A stretch of DNA of 36,798 bases from JACQHM01 sp964535215 (GCA_964535215.1 CAZHST010000030.1:1-36798), one strand, 5' to 3'. Positions 5,974 through 13,762 are shown, numbered from the stretch's first letter. The notes: generated from the sequence alone by a model not told the origin. Made by a program: numbers and translations.

Positions 5974-7920
5974 TTATTTTTTGAAGAGTTCCCGCAAAAG
6001 CCCCTTCAGCCTCCCCCCCTCCTCTTTCTTCGGGATCCGGATCTCGATCCGTCTCCTCAGGGTTGCCTTCTTCGGCACCACGATCGGATCCATGACGGTT
6101 CCCGTAAGCTTGGCCTCCAGGGTGGCCTTCGGAAGCTTCGCGGTGACATCGAAGTCCAAGCTTGAATCGAGGAGGCCCAGGCTCCCCACAGCGGTCAAGA
6201 TCCCTTCCCCCTTCCGGAGGGTGAGATCCCTTGTCCTGAGGGACCCCTTCTCCAGGATGAAATGGCCTTTGAGATCGTCGAACTCCCCAAAGTGGATGTC
6301 CAGACCCCTCGCGGCGAGGAGAGGGGCAAGGGCCTCCATCACCCGCTCGAGGGGTGCATAGCCCTTGAGACGCCCCTCCCTGATCGCGACCCTCCCCTCG
6401 CCGGAGGCGGCCCCCAGGGCCGAGGCATTCAGGGGACCGTGGACCTTGACCTTTGACTGAACGTTCAGGATCCCCTCCAGGAGCCACCGGTGCTCTTGCC
6501 TCAAAGCCTTGAGGAGAGGTTCCGTTCTCACCTCCTCCAAGCGGGAATTCAGGGTGAGGCGCGGCCACCGACCGGTGAGATCAACCTTGACCTCGGCTGT
6601 GAGCTTCCCGCCGTACATTGAGGCCGTGAGGTTCTCAAGCTTCAGGATGGGGTGGTTGTAGAGCACCTCCGAGCTTAAGTTCCGGAGCCGGAGGGTTCCC
6701 CACCGGACATCGGCCACATGGACCTCTCCCGAGGCGGCCAGGCCCCTCCCCCCCTCCGGGGATTTGGCCGGAGCCCCATGGCCGACGGCGGCCCAGGCAA
6801 CACCCCTGACCCAGGGCGGGGATGGGGATGAGGCTGCCAGAAGATCCTGAAGCTCCAAACGGGGGGAGCTGAGCGAGAACCGGATCTCCGGGTGCTTCAG
6901 GTCCGCGATCCGGAGGCTTCCTTTGACCGTGAGGGTCTTGGTGGTCAAACGGATCTGATCGAAGACGAGCCCTGTCCCTTCCTGCCTTCCCTGGAACTGG
7001 AGCCAACCCTCTTCCCCAACCGCCTTGGGGGAGATTCCCCGGAAAGAGATCCCCAGGTTCCTCAGGTTCATGTCCCCCCTAAGGGCGAGCCTCTTCCAGG
7101 GGCCGTGGAGCGTCAGCCTTCCATCAACCCCACCGGTGAGGTGGAAGGGGACCTTGTTCAAGCTCCGGAGCCAGGAGGCCGCTTGAAGACCCCTCGCGGT
7201 CAGAGCCGCCTTAACGGGGGGCCCGTCCTCCGACCAAGGGCCGATGTCCCCTGAGGCCTCCAAGGAACCCAGGTCGTCGTCAAAGGTCGCCGTGAGGTGG
7301 AAGCGGATCGGATCCTGGAACGAGGCCCGGGAGACATCCAGATCCAGGGAGGCGCTCCGGTCCCTCCTCACCCCCAGGCCGGGGGTTTCGAGCGTCACCC
7401 GAGCTTTCCTGATCTTCAGCTCGCCCAACGCCAGACCCGGGAAGAGGGAAGCCCTCCCCACCCTTTTTGCCTCAGGCTCCCGTCCCCTCCCACCCTGCCT
7501 GAGGGGCTGGTGGAGGGGAGGTCTCGGCGGAAAGAGATCCTCAACGTTCCACCGGCCCTCCCGGTCCCGGATCAGGATGATGCGGGGCTTTTCCAGGAGG
7601 GCCTCCCTTACCTTGACCTGGCCCTTCAAGAGCGGGAGGAGGTTGAACCTCACCTTCAAGGCCTCGGCCTCGACAAAGGGCCGCTCGCCAAAGGCCGGCC
7701 GTTCGCTGATCTGGATGCCGCGGACCTCCACCCCCAGGGCGAAGGGGGAGAGCCGGATGGCCCCCACGCTTAAGGGCCGGCCCAGGGCCTTTCCCATCCG
7801 TTCCGCGATGGCGTCCCGGTACCGCTCCATGTTGACGAGGGCCGGGAGGAGGGCCAGGAAAAGAAAGAACAGGAGGAGGGTAGCTCCGATCCCGATCAGG
7901 ATTTTCTGTCCTAGACCCAT
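5974..7920 (-). CDS. AsmA-like inner-membrane/periplasmic protein
   Basis: 648 residues from the ATG at 7920. A longer frame to 8115 exists but that part is arginine-rich, lacks similarity and runs through the hsdR remnant region. One N-terminal membrane anchor (residues about 5-28, ILIGIGATLLLFFLFLALL) is followed by the AsmA pattern ERYRDAIAERMGKALGRPLSVG and a long beta-rich region. The C-terminus has the repeating GxL...DSSLDFDVTAKLP and GTVMDPIVVP segments typical of AsmA/TamB-like proteins, which span the periplasm and are linked to lipid transport or envelope assembly. Low-complexity, proline/glycine/arginine-rich insertions occur around residues 130-150 (a palindromic DNA element, listed separately) and about 360-390. 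It leads an operon with the glycosyltransferase and LysR genes. Confidence 0.85.
   Translation of the reverse strand: MGLGQKILIGIGATLLLFFLFLALLPALVNMERYRDAIAERMGKALGRPLSVGAIRLSPFALGVEVRGIQISERPAFGERPFVEAEALKVRFNLLPLLKGQVKVREALLEKPRIILIRDREGRWNVEDLFPPRPPLHQPLRQGGRGREPEAKRVGRASLFPGLALGELKIRKARVTLETPGLGVRRDRSASLDLDVSRASFQDPIRFHLTATFDDDLGSLEASGDIGPWSEDGPPVKAALTARGLQAASWLRSLNKVPFHLTGGVDGRLTLHGPWKRLALRGDMNLRNLGISFRGISPKAVGEEGWLQFQGRQEGTGLVFDQIRLTTKTLTVKGSLRIADLKHPEIRFSLSSPRLELQDLLAASSPSPPWVRGVAWAAVGHGAPAKSPEGGRGLAASGEVHVADVRWGTLRLRNLSSEVLYNHPILKLENLTASMYGGKLTAEVKVDLTGRWPRLTLNSRLEEVRTEPLLKALRQEHRWLLEGILNVQSKVKVHGPLNASALGAASGEGRVAIREGRLKGYAPLERVMEALAPLLAARGLDIHFGEFDDLKGHFILEKGSLRTRDLTLRKGEGILTAVGSLGLLDSSLDFDVTAKLPKATLEAKLTGTVMDPIVVPKKATLRRRIEIRIPKKEEGGRLKGLLRELFKK
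7484..7518. repeat. Imperfect palindrome inside the AsmA-like gene
   Basis: CCCCTCCCACC (7484-7494) is complementary, with one extra base, to GGTGGAGGGG (7509-7518). It encodes a Pro/Arg/Gly-rich insert of the AsmA-like protein and looks like a short dispersed hairpin element that entered the frame. Confidence 0.5.
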
Positions 7921-7978
7921 TATGACAAGTCGTAACCGGGGCACCCTCGACCTCGATCCGGGCAACGCCGGCAAGCCG

Positions 7979-8443
7979 TCAGGCGGTCGCCCAGAGCTGC
8001 GAGAGGACTTCCGCCTGCTCCAGCACCGTCTGTGTGGCTTTTTCCTGCCTGTCCGGAGGATAACCGGACCTCCGCAGAATGCGCTTGACCAGACGGCGTA
8101 AATTGGCCCGCCCATTCTCCCGCCGTGTCCAGTCTATGGTCACGTTGTTGCGGACCGTCTCGACCAGTTCGCGGGCGATGGTGCGCAGGGTCTCATCGCC
8201 CAGCACCGCAACCGCGCTGTCGTTCGTTTCCAGCGCATCGTAGAAAGCCAGCTCCTCCTCTGAGAGCCCCAGCGCCTCGCCCCACCGGTCGGTTTCGCGC
8301 ATCTCTTTGGCGAGGGCGATCAGCTCCTCAAAGAGCCCGTCCGGCGCGATCTCGGGGCCGTGCTTGATTGCCCACCCGAGAGATTCCAGCCAGGACAAGG
8401 TGGCGGATTCGACGGTGGATTCGGTGACACCTCGCTCGCTCAT
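7979..8443 (-). pseudogene. hsdR: hsdR remnant: N-terminus joined to C-terminus, middle deleted
   Basis: An open 154-codon frame made of two ends of a type I restriction subunit. Residues 1-35 (MSERGVTESTVE..., LGWAIKHGPEIAPDG) are the usual HsdR start. Residues 36-154 match the HsdR C-terminal region (FEELIALAKEM, LSEEELAFYDALETND, TVRNNVTIDWT, LVKRILRRSGYPPD). The nuclease and the whole SNF2-type translocase, some 800 or more residues in normal HsdR, are missing, yet the frame is kept. It cannot cut or translocate DNA. It is co-directional with the DUF2283 gene upstream and ends 58 bp before the AsmA-like start. Either a genuine in-frame deletion or an assembly collapse. Confidence 0.85.
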
Positions 8444-8500
8444 CGAGCGACCTCAGCGGCGAGAGCCGACCACACTCCTCAGCTCCGACGGAAGAGCTGC

Positions 8501-8722
8501 CTACTTGAGCGGGGCCGCCGGGCCCACGCCCTCAAGCACGACCTGACGGAGCGTCTCCGCGTCTCCAAAGCGTTTGAGCGCATCGAGAATCTCGATGCCG
8601 GCGAGCCGTCCCTCGGCGTCGTAATCAGCGGCGATGCCTTCCGCCAGGTGCTTTGTAGTGACAGTCGTCTCGCGAAAAATGATGCTCAGGGCATCGACCT
8701 CGGGATCGTAAGCGATCTTCAC
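8501..8722 (-). CDS. DUF2283 protein (putative antitoxin-like partner)
   Basis: 73 residues from a GTG start preceded by AGGAG 7 nt upstream; frames running further upstream to 8875 have no likeness. The protein begins VKIAYDPEVDALSIIF and continues with a DAEGRLAGIEILDA segment, the hallmark of DUF2283, a small beta-rich domain of unknown function. It follows the DUF4258 gene by 23 bp on the same strand. The same two-gene order recurs at 20643-21136. The pair behaves like a small toxin-antitoxin module in organisation, but this is inference from gene pairing. The C-terminus (VLEGVGPAAPLK) is longer and more variable than the core. Confidence 0.8.
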   Translation of the reverse strand: MKIAYDPEVDALSIIFRETTVTTKHLAEGIAADYDAEGRLAGIEILDALKRFGDAETLRQVVLEGVGPAAPLK

Positions 8723-8745
8723 AGTGAACTCCTTTCTCGAGCTGT

Positions 8746-9000
8746 TCAAAAATAGTACGTGTACACGGTCACTACCACAACCTCGTTCGGTTCCTCGACG
8801 AAAATGGGCCGGACCCGCTTGGTGGCGTACACAACTCCGTTCCAGACCTGACCGAACGGGAAATCTTTGTGGCATTCGAGACGGCCAAGCTCCGCAATTC
8901 TCCAGGGTGCGCTGCGAATAGCTTCCTCAACCTCTTCAATCGTGAATCCCCGCCGATCCATGTAACGCAGCGCATGGCCAGACAACCTTATGGGTTTCAC
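8746..9000 (-). CDS. DUF4258 protein (putative toxin-like partner)
   Basis: 84 residues. It begins with the family pattern SGHALRYMDRRGFTIEEVEEAI and ends VVVVTVYTYYF, both typical of DUF4258, a small RelE/BrnT-sized alpha-beta domain. The middle holds KDFPFGQVWNGVVYATKRVRPIF. It precedes the DUF2283 gene and sits between two hsdR remnants, so the pair may be cargo that settled in a restriction locus. No strong promoter is evident; TAGGTGA upstream is a weak ribosome site. Unlike its neighbours this pair appears intact. Function is not known from the sequence. Confidence 0.8.
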   Translation of the reverse strand: MKPIRLSGHALRYMDRRGFTIEEVEEAIRSAPWRIAELGRLECHKDFPFGQVWNGVVYATKRVRPIFVEEPNEVVVVTVYTYYF

Positions 9001-9080
9001 CTACGGTTCCATAGGCTCTCGTCATCTGCGAGCGCTGGTGTCTAGGTCTGAGCCGATCCGTCCACCGTGTCCTGAAGCCG

Positions 9081-9239
9081 CTACATGAGCACCGCCTCTG
9101 AGTAGCTTTCCGTCTCCTTCTGGGAGAGGCCCAGGGTGAGGGTATCGCCCCCAGGGGATATGTCCGGCCCGTGTTTGACTGCCCAACCGAGGGAATCGAG
9201 CCAGGCGAGGGCGGCGGCTTCGACGGTGGATTCGGTCAT
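9081..9239 (-). pseudogene. hsdR: hsdR remnant: N-terminal piece only
   Basis: 52 codons. The first 30 residues (MTESTVEAAALAWLDSLGW then AVKHGPDISPGG) are the beginning of a second HsdR protein, about three-quarters identical to the start of the remnant at 7979-8443 but clearly diverged, so this is not a recent copy. After residue about 31 the likeness ends at a REP-like palindrome (9110-9142) and the frame soon stops. It begins 2 bp after the transposase stop. All catalytic parts are missing. Confidence 0.75.
9110..9142. repeat. REP-like palindromic element
   Basis: A degenerate copy of the widely dispersed bacterial repeat of the CTCTCCC...GGGAGAGG type followed by CCAGGGTGAGGG. It lies exactly where the hsdR N-terminal likeness ends, 100 bp from a REP-type transposase gene. 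Confidence 0.55.
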
Positions 9240-9241
9240 GC

Positions 9242-9697
9242 CTACCATGGGTCCTCCGGTATACCGGTTGCTAATGGATTCTCGCGGTCCACGGGCCACC
9301 GTGCCGGATTGTCCACGATATATTGTCGGATGCGTTGCAAGGATTCGTCGTTTCGGATGATATGTTCGTAATAATTGCGCTGCCACAACCGCCCGGCAAA
9401 AGGCGGCCACCCGTAGGTCTTGACGCCTTGCACGTATTGAACGGTGGTCAACGATTTATACGCGCCGACGATGTCGCCCAGGGTAGGGGCAACCCTTGTG
9501 GTTGCCCTCTTGGTGGTTGCCCCGTTATGTTGGGCAGGCACAAGGCCTGCCCCTACAGGGGTGATGGCGACGATTTCGCCGAAGAGACAGACGCGGTCCT
9601 GGGTGACGACGGTAATAAAATACGCGCCAGCCTGGCTGTAATCGTAGTCCTCCAGGCGGATGGATCGGCGGTGGTGGCGCTCCGGGTCGTATCTCAT
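9242..9697 (-). pseudogene. REP-associated tyrosine (Y1/HUH) transposase, HUH motif lost
   Basis: 151 codons. The start (MRYDPERHHRRSIRLEDYDYS then AGAYFITVVTQDR and LFGEIV) and the end (LWQRNYYEHIIRNDESLQRI, RQYIVDNPARW with the catalytic tyrosine) are typical of RAYT/IS200-like transposases. Between them the conserved metal-binding His-x-His (usually in a PNHxHG context) is absent. Its place is taken by PVGAGLVPAQHNG...ATTRVAPTL, which is encoded by a REPIN-like palindrome (9484-9557). The enzyme should therefore be inactive. The ATG overlaps the stop of the hsdS remnant (ATGA), and the stop is 2 bp before the hsdR N-terminal piece, so it sat inside the hsd operon. Confidence 0.75.
9484..9557. 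repeat. REPIN-like inverted repeat within the transposase
   Basis: A 74-bp unit bounded by GTAGGGGC (9484-9491) and GCCCCTAC (9550-9557). Each half forms its own hairpin: GGGCAACC/GGTTGCCC-type arms on one side and GGGCAGGC/GCCTGCCC arms on the other. This is the architecture of two inverted REP sequences, and it lies inside the gene for a REP-type transposase. Confidence 0.7.
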
Positions 9698-10034
9698 AAC
9701 CCCCGCTCCTTCAAAAACCGCTCGGCATCCTTCACCCGTAGCTCGCCGGAGATGAGCTTGGGTAGCAGCGCATCGCGCAGGGCGGCGAGGGTGCGGGATT
9801 CGCGCTCGTTTCTTTCGATCTGGTCATCCAGTGGCTTACACAGGGTCTCGAACCGTTCCACCAACATTGTCGGATGTATTTCAAGAAGATCAGCCCCAGG
9901 ACGACGTGCTTGTACTCGGCGGCGTCCATGGAGCCGCGCAGCGCATCGGCCATGCGCCACAGCTCGGCTTCGTAACCAACGGTGGCGCCGGTGGTGTTTT
10001 TGAGCTTCTTGTTCGTCTTGTTTGCCCCCGGCAT
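9694..10034 (-). pseudogene. hsdM start fused to hsdS end (type I methylase/specificity remnant)
   Basis: From the ATG at 10034 the frame reads a textbook HsdM start: MPGANKTNKKLKN, then GYEAELWRMADALRGSMDAAEYKHVVLGLIFLKYI (to about 9873). There the likeness stops. From about 9867, in another frame, follows an HsdS C-terminus: MLVERFETLCKPLDDQIERN, ESRTLAALRDALLPKLISGELRVKDAERFLKERGL, ending at 9694. The methyltransferase core and both target-recognition domains are gone, and the junction is also frameshifted. The gene order hsdM, hsdS, then hsdR further downstream is that of a normal type I locus. The remnant starts 24 bp after gatB ends on the same strand. Confidence 0.8.
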
Positions 10035-10058
10035 CCCTTACCACCACATCATCCGCCC

Positions 10059-11510
10059 CTACTCTCCCATCTCCTGGAGCTTCTCCCGGAGGAGGTCGTT
10101 GACCAGCTTCGGGTTCGCCTTCCCCTTGGTCGCCTTCATCACCTGCCCGACCAGGAAGGTGAAGCTCTTCTCCTTCCCCTTCTTGAAGTCCTCCACAGGT
10201 CCGGGGTTCTCTTGAAGAACTTGGTCAACGATCCGGGCCAGCTCTTCGAGATCGGAGATCTGGACCAGGCCCTTCGCCTTCACGATCTCCGAAGGGGCCC
10301 TCCCCGTCTGATACATCTCCTCGAAGACCTCCTTGGCGATCCTCCCGCTGATGATCCCCTGGTCCAGAAGGGAGAGCAGCTCGGCCAGCGCCTTGGGAGG
10401 GATGGGGCTCTCCGTGATCTCTTTCCCCTCTTTATTCAGGTAGCCCAGGAGCTCCACCATCACCCAGTTGCTCACCGTCTTCGCAGATCCCCCGTAGAGG
10501 CGGATGACCTCCTCGAAGTAGTCCGCCAGCGCCCGTGAGGAGGTGAGGAGGGAGGCGTCGTAGTCCGGGATGCCGTAGATCTGGACGAAGCGGGTCCGCT
10601 TCGCCTCGGGGAGCTCGGGGAGGGTTTTCCTGATCTCCTCGATCCACTCCTGGGGGATCTGGAGAGGGACCAGGTCCGGCTCGGGAAAGTAGCGGTAGTC
10701 GTGGGCGTATTCTTTCGTCCGCATCGAGAGGGTGATCTCCTTGTCGGCGTCCCAGAGCCTGGTCTCCTGGACGATCCGTCCCCCTTCTTCAAGGATCCGC
10801 ACCTGGCGCTTGATCTCGTACTCCAAGGCCTTCTGGACGGCCTTGAAGGAGTTCATGTTCTTGACCTCGGTCTTCACCCCCAGCTCCTTCGATCCCGAAG
10901 GCCGCACGGAGATGTTGGCATCGCAGCGGAGGCTCCCCTCCTCCATGTTCCCATCGCAGACCTCCAGGTAGACCAGGATCTGGCGGAGCTTCCGAAGGTA
11001 TTCAGCCGCCTCCTCCGGGGTCCTGATGTCCGGACGGCTCACGATCTCCATCAAAGGCACGCCGGAGCGGTTGAAGTCCACGAAGCTGACCTCGGCCTCG
11101 TAAAAGACGCCGGCGTGGAGGAGCTTCCCCACATCCTCCTCCAGGTGCAGACGCTGGATGCCGACCCGCCTGGTCTGGCCGTTTAGGGAGAACTCCAGAA
11201 AGCCCCGCTCGGCCAGGGGAAGCTCATACTGGGAGATCTGGTAGTTCTTGGGCATGTCAGGGTAGAAGTAGTGCTTGCGGGCGAAGAGGCAGCGGGGGGC
11301 GATCTGGCAGTTCAGGGCGAGGGCTGTCCTGATGGCGAACTCCACCGCCTTCTTGTTGATGACGGGGAGGACCCCTGGCATCCCCAAGCAGATGGGGCAG
11401 GTCTGGGAGTTGGGAGGGGCCCCAAAGGTCGTCGGGCACCCGCAGAAGATCTTGGATCGGGTCAGAAGTTGCGCGTGGACCTCCAATCCTATGACGGCTT
11501 CGTAGTCCAT
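10059..11510 (-). CDS. gatB: Asp/Glu-tRNA amidotransferase subunit B
   Basis: 483 residues, full family length. GatB is the kinase and tRNA-binding subunit of GatCAB, which converts Glu-tRNA(Gln) or Asp-tRNA(Asn) to the amide. Visible landmarks are MDYEAVIGLEVHAQL, the cysteine cluster CGCPTTFG...CPICLGMPG (zinc site), KHYFYPDMPKNYQISQYE, SLRCDANISVR and the C-terminal YqeY-like tail with KGKANPKLVNDLL. It is the last gene of the helicase-gatC-gatA-cyclotransferase-gatB cluster, 13 bp after the cyclotransferase gene. AGGAGCAGCACC before the ATG supplies the ribosome site. Confidence 0.97.
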   Translation of the reverse strand: MDYEAVIGLEVHAQLLTRSKIFCGCPTTFGAPPNSQTCPICLGMPGVLPVINKKAVEFAIRTALALNCQIAPRCLFARKHYFYPDMPKNYQISQYELPLAERGFLEFSLNGQTRRVGIQRLHLEEDVGKLLHAGVFYEAEVSFVDFNRSGVPLMEIVSRPDIRTPEEAAEYLRKLRQILVYLEVCDGNMEEGSLRCDANISVRPSGSKELGVKTEVKNMNSFKAVQKALEYEIKRQVRILEEGGRIVQETRLWDADKEITLSMRTKEYAHDYRYFPEPDLVPLQIPQEWIEEIRKTLPELPEAKRTRFVQIYGIPDYDASLLTSSRALADYFEEVIRLYGGSAKTVSNWVMVELLGYLNKEGKEITESPIPPKALAELLSLLDQGIISGRIAKEVFEEMYQTGRAPSEIVKAKGLVQISDLEELARIVDQVLQENPGPVEDFKKGKEKSFTFLVGQVMKATKGKANPKLVNDLLREKLQEMGE

Positions 11511-11523
11511 GGTGCTGCTCCTC

Positions 11524-11967
11524 TTAGCCAGCCGATCTGATGGACTCCAGAAAGGCGATGTACGCCTCGGAGAGGTTATGCTCCTCGGCCCCCTGGATGA
11601 GGAGGTTCAGATACCGCCTTGAGGGGGGCTGCTCCCCCCGGGGGTTGACGACGGTATAGGCCAGAGCCTGGACCTTCTTCCCATCGGGCGTCTCCACCAC
11701 AACCGTCCTCCGGATATACTCCTCCGGATACCCCTCGTACTTGTCCAGGGCCTTCAAATCCTGTTCCGCGATCTCCCACAGGATCCCCTCCACGACCTTC
11801 CCCTTGGCCGGCTTAAGATCGGCCACCCCACTCGTCGCCGAAGGGGATGATCGGACAAAGGTCAGCTCGTGATCGGCGAGCTTGGCCGTGGAGACAAAGC
11901 GGCTCCCCGGGCAGCGCCGCCTCATCTGGAACCGTTCCATGTTAGAACCGTAGGCGAAGTAGAGCAT
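11524..11967 (-). CDS. Gamma-glutamylcyclotransferase-like protein
   Basis: 147 residues of the AIG2/GGCT fold. The substrate-binding loop FAYGSNM is at the N-terminus, and the probable catalytic glutamate lies in DKYEGYPEEYIRR. The family releases 5-oxoproline from gamma-glutamyl compounds or performs related gamma-glutamylamine cyclisation. It is embedded between gatA (9-bp gap) and gatB (13-bp gap) on the same strand, so it is co-transcribed with a glutamyl-tRNA amidation system. Whether the shared glutamyl chemistry is meaningful is unknown. AGGAGGACC gives a clear ribosome site. Confidence 0.88.
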   Translation of the reverse strand: MLYFAYGSNMERFQMRRRCPGSRFVSTAKLADHELTFVRSSPSATSGVADLKPAKGKVVEGILWEIAEQDLKALDKYEGYPEEYIRRTVVVETPDGKKVQALAYTVVNPRGEQPPSRRYLNLLIQGAEEHNLSEAYIAFLESIRSAG

Positions 11968-11976
11968 GGTCCTCCT

Positions 11977-13437
11977 TTACAGGGCAGGCCGCCGCTTGTG
12001 CCATTCGGTGGCCTGCTCGTACGCGTAGGCCACCTTGAGCACCGTCCCCTCGTCGAAGGGCTTCCCCAGGATCTGGAGGCCGATGGGGAGCCCCCGGCCG
12101 GTGAAGCCGCAGGGGATCGAGATCCCGGGGAGGCCGGCCAGGTTACAGGGGATGGTGAAGATATCGGAGAGGTACATCTGGAGGGGGTCCTCGGTCTTCT
12201 CCCCGAACCGGAAGGCGGCCGTCGGCGAGGTCGGGGTCACGATCACGTCGAAATGCTTGAAGGCCTCGTCGAAGTCCCGCCTGATCAGGGTCCTGACCTT
12301 CAAGGCCTTGAGATAGTAGGCGTCGTAATAGCCGGCGGAAAGGGCGTAGGTCCCCAGCATGATCCGGCGCTTCACCTCAGGCCCGAAGCCCTCCCGCCGG
12401 GTTTTCTGGTACATCTCCAGGATGTCATGGCCCCGGGCCGTCCGGTACCCGTATTTGACCCCGTCGTACCGGGCCAGGTTCGAGCTGGCCTCGGCCGGGG
12501 CGATCAGGTAGTATGTCGCCACCGCGTACTCGGTGTGGGGGAGGGAGACCTTCTCGGAGGTGGCCCCCAACGATTCCAAGACCCGGATCGCCTCCCAGAT
12601 CGCCCCCTCGATCTCCGGATCCATCCCCTCGACGAAATACTCCGAGGGGATGCCGATCCTGATCCCTTTGACATCCCCGGTCAGGAAGGCCGTGTAGTCA
12701 GGGACGGGGATGTCGGCGGAGGTGGAATCCAGCGGGTCGTGGCCGGCAATGACCTTGAGCAGGATGGCGCAATCCCTGACATCCTTCGCCAGGGGACCGA
12801 TCTGATCTAAGGAGGAGGCGAAGGCGACCAGGCCGTAGCGGGAGACCCTCCCGTAGGTCGGCTTCAACCCGGCGATGCCGCAGAGGGCGCCCGGCTGGCG
12901 GATGGAGCCTCCCGTATCGGACCCCAGGGCCCCGGCGCAGAGATCCGCCGCCACGGCCGCCGCCGAGCCACCGCTGGAGCCACCCGGGACATACTCCAGG
13001 TGCCAGGGGTTCCTCGTCTTGAAGTAGGCCGAGTTCTCCGTGGAAGAGCCCATGGCAAACTCATCCATGTTGGTCTTTCCCAGGAAGATGGCATCCTGGG
13101 CCTTCAGCCGTTCGATGACCGTGGCATCATAGGGCGGGATGAAGTTTTCCAAGATCTTCGAGGAGCAGGTCGTCCGAACCCCCTTCGTACAGATCACATC
13201 CTTGATGGCCAGGGGAACCCCACCCAGGAGGCCCACAGGCTCTCCTCCCGCAAGCCTCCGGTCCACACGAGCCGCCTGGGCCAGGGCCTCCTCAGCCGTC
13301 ACGGTCACATAAGCCCTGACCTTGGGCTCCACCGCTTCGATCCGCTGGAGGTAAGAGCGGACCACCTCGGTGGCGCTTACCTCCCGCCTCCGCAAGAGTT
13401 CCTGCAGTTCATGAATGGTCAGGCGATAGGGCTCCAA
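11977..13437 (-). CDS. gatA: Asp/Glu-tRNA amidotransferase subunit A
   Basis: 486 residues, normal length, from a TTG start with GGAGG just upstream (GGGGAGGAAACC). It is the glutaminase subunit of GatCAB, of the amidase-signature family. The Ser-cisSer-Lys triad is visible: Lys79 in PLAIKD, Ser154 in PGGSSGG and nucleophile Ser178 in SDTGGSIRQP. The C-terminal part has FDVIVTPTSPTAAF and LAGLPGISIPCGF as expected. It lies 21 bp after gatC and 9 bp before the cyclotransferase gene. Confidence 0.97.
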   Translation of the reverse strand: MEPYRLTIHELQELLRRREVSATEVVRSYLQRIEAVEPKVRAYVTVTAEEALAQAARVDRRLAGGEPVGLLGGVPLAIKDVICTKGVRTTCSSKILENFIPPYDATVIERLKAQDAIFLGKTNMDEFAMGSSTENSAYFKTRNPWHLEYVPGGSSGGSAAAVAADLCAGALGSDTGGSIRQPGALCGIAGLKPTYGRVSRYGLVAFASSLDQIGPLAKDVRDCAILLKVIAGHDPLDSTSADIPVPDYTAFLTGDVKGIRIGIPSEYFVEGMDPEIEGAIWEAIRVLESLGATSEKVSLPHTEYAVATYYLIAPAEASSNLARYDGVKYGYRTARGHDILEMYQKTRREGFGPEVKRRIMLGTYALSAGYYDAYYLKALKVRTLIRRDFDEAFKHFDVIVTPTSPTAAFRFGEKTEDPLQMYLSDIFTIPCNLAGLPGISIPCGFTGRGLPIGLQILGKPFDEGTVLKVAYAYEQATEWHKRRPAL

Positions 13438-13458
13438 GGTTTCCTCCCCTTCGCACCC

Positions 13459-13746
13459 CTACTCGATGATCCGCGGCACGCGGAAGAAGACATCCTGGCG
13501 GTCAGGGGCATTGGCCAACGCCTCCTCCTGAGGGAGGGAGGGCCGTAGCTCATCCTCCCGCATCACGTTCACCAGGGGGATGACATGGGATGTTGGCTCC
13601 ACGGCCGTCGTGTCCAGCTCGTTCAGTTTCTCCATGTACTGAAGGATCGAATCGAGCTGGGCCCGCATCCGCTCCTTTTCTTCCTCCGTCAACTCCAGCC
13701 GGGCCAGCCGGGCGACATGCTCCACCTCTTCTCTGGTGATCTTCAT
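13459..13746 (-). CDS. gatC: Asp/Glu-tRNA amidotransferase subunit C
   Basis: 95 residues, typical for GatC, the small belt-like subunit that stabilises GatA and GatB. Landmarks are MKITREEVEHVARLARLELTEEE, then ILQYMEKLNELDT and the tail DVFFRVPRIIE. A GAGG ribosome site precedes the ATG. It begins 16 bp after the helicase stop and leads directly to gatA. Confidence 0.95.
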   Translation of the reverse strand: MKITREEVEHVARLARLELTEEEKERMRAQLDSILQYMEKLNELDTTAVEPTSHVIPLVNVMREDELRPSLPQEEALANAPDRQDVFFRVPRIIE

Positions 13747-13762
13747 AAGGTTCCCTCTCCCC

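Noticed and set aside
7921..8115. 65-residue N-terminal extension of the AsmA-like protein
   Set aside because: It is arginine-rich, lies upstream of a good signal-anchor start at 7920 and overlaps the hsdR remnant in another frame.
7979..8443. Independent small DNA-binding protein
   Set aside because: Both halves match the two ends of HsdR too well; a remnant with an internal deletion is the simpler reading.
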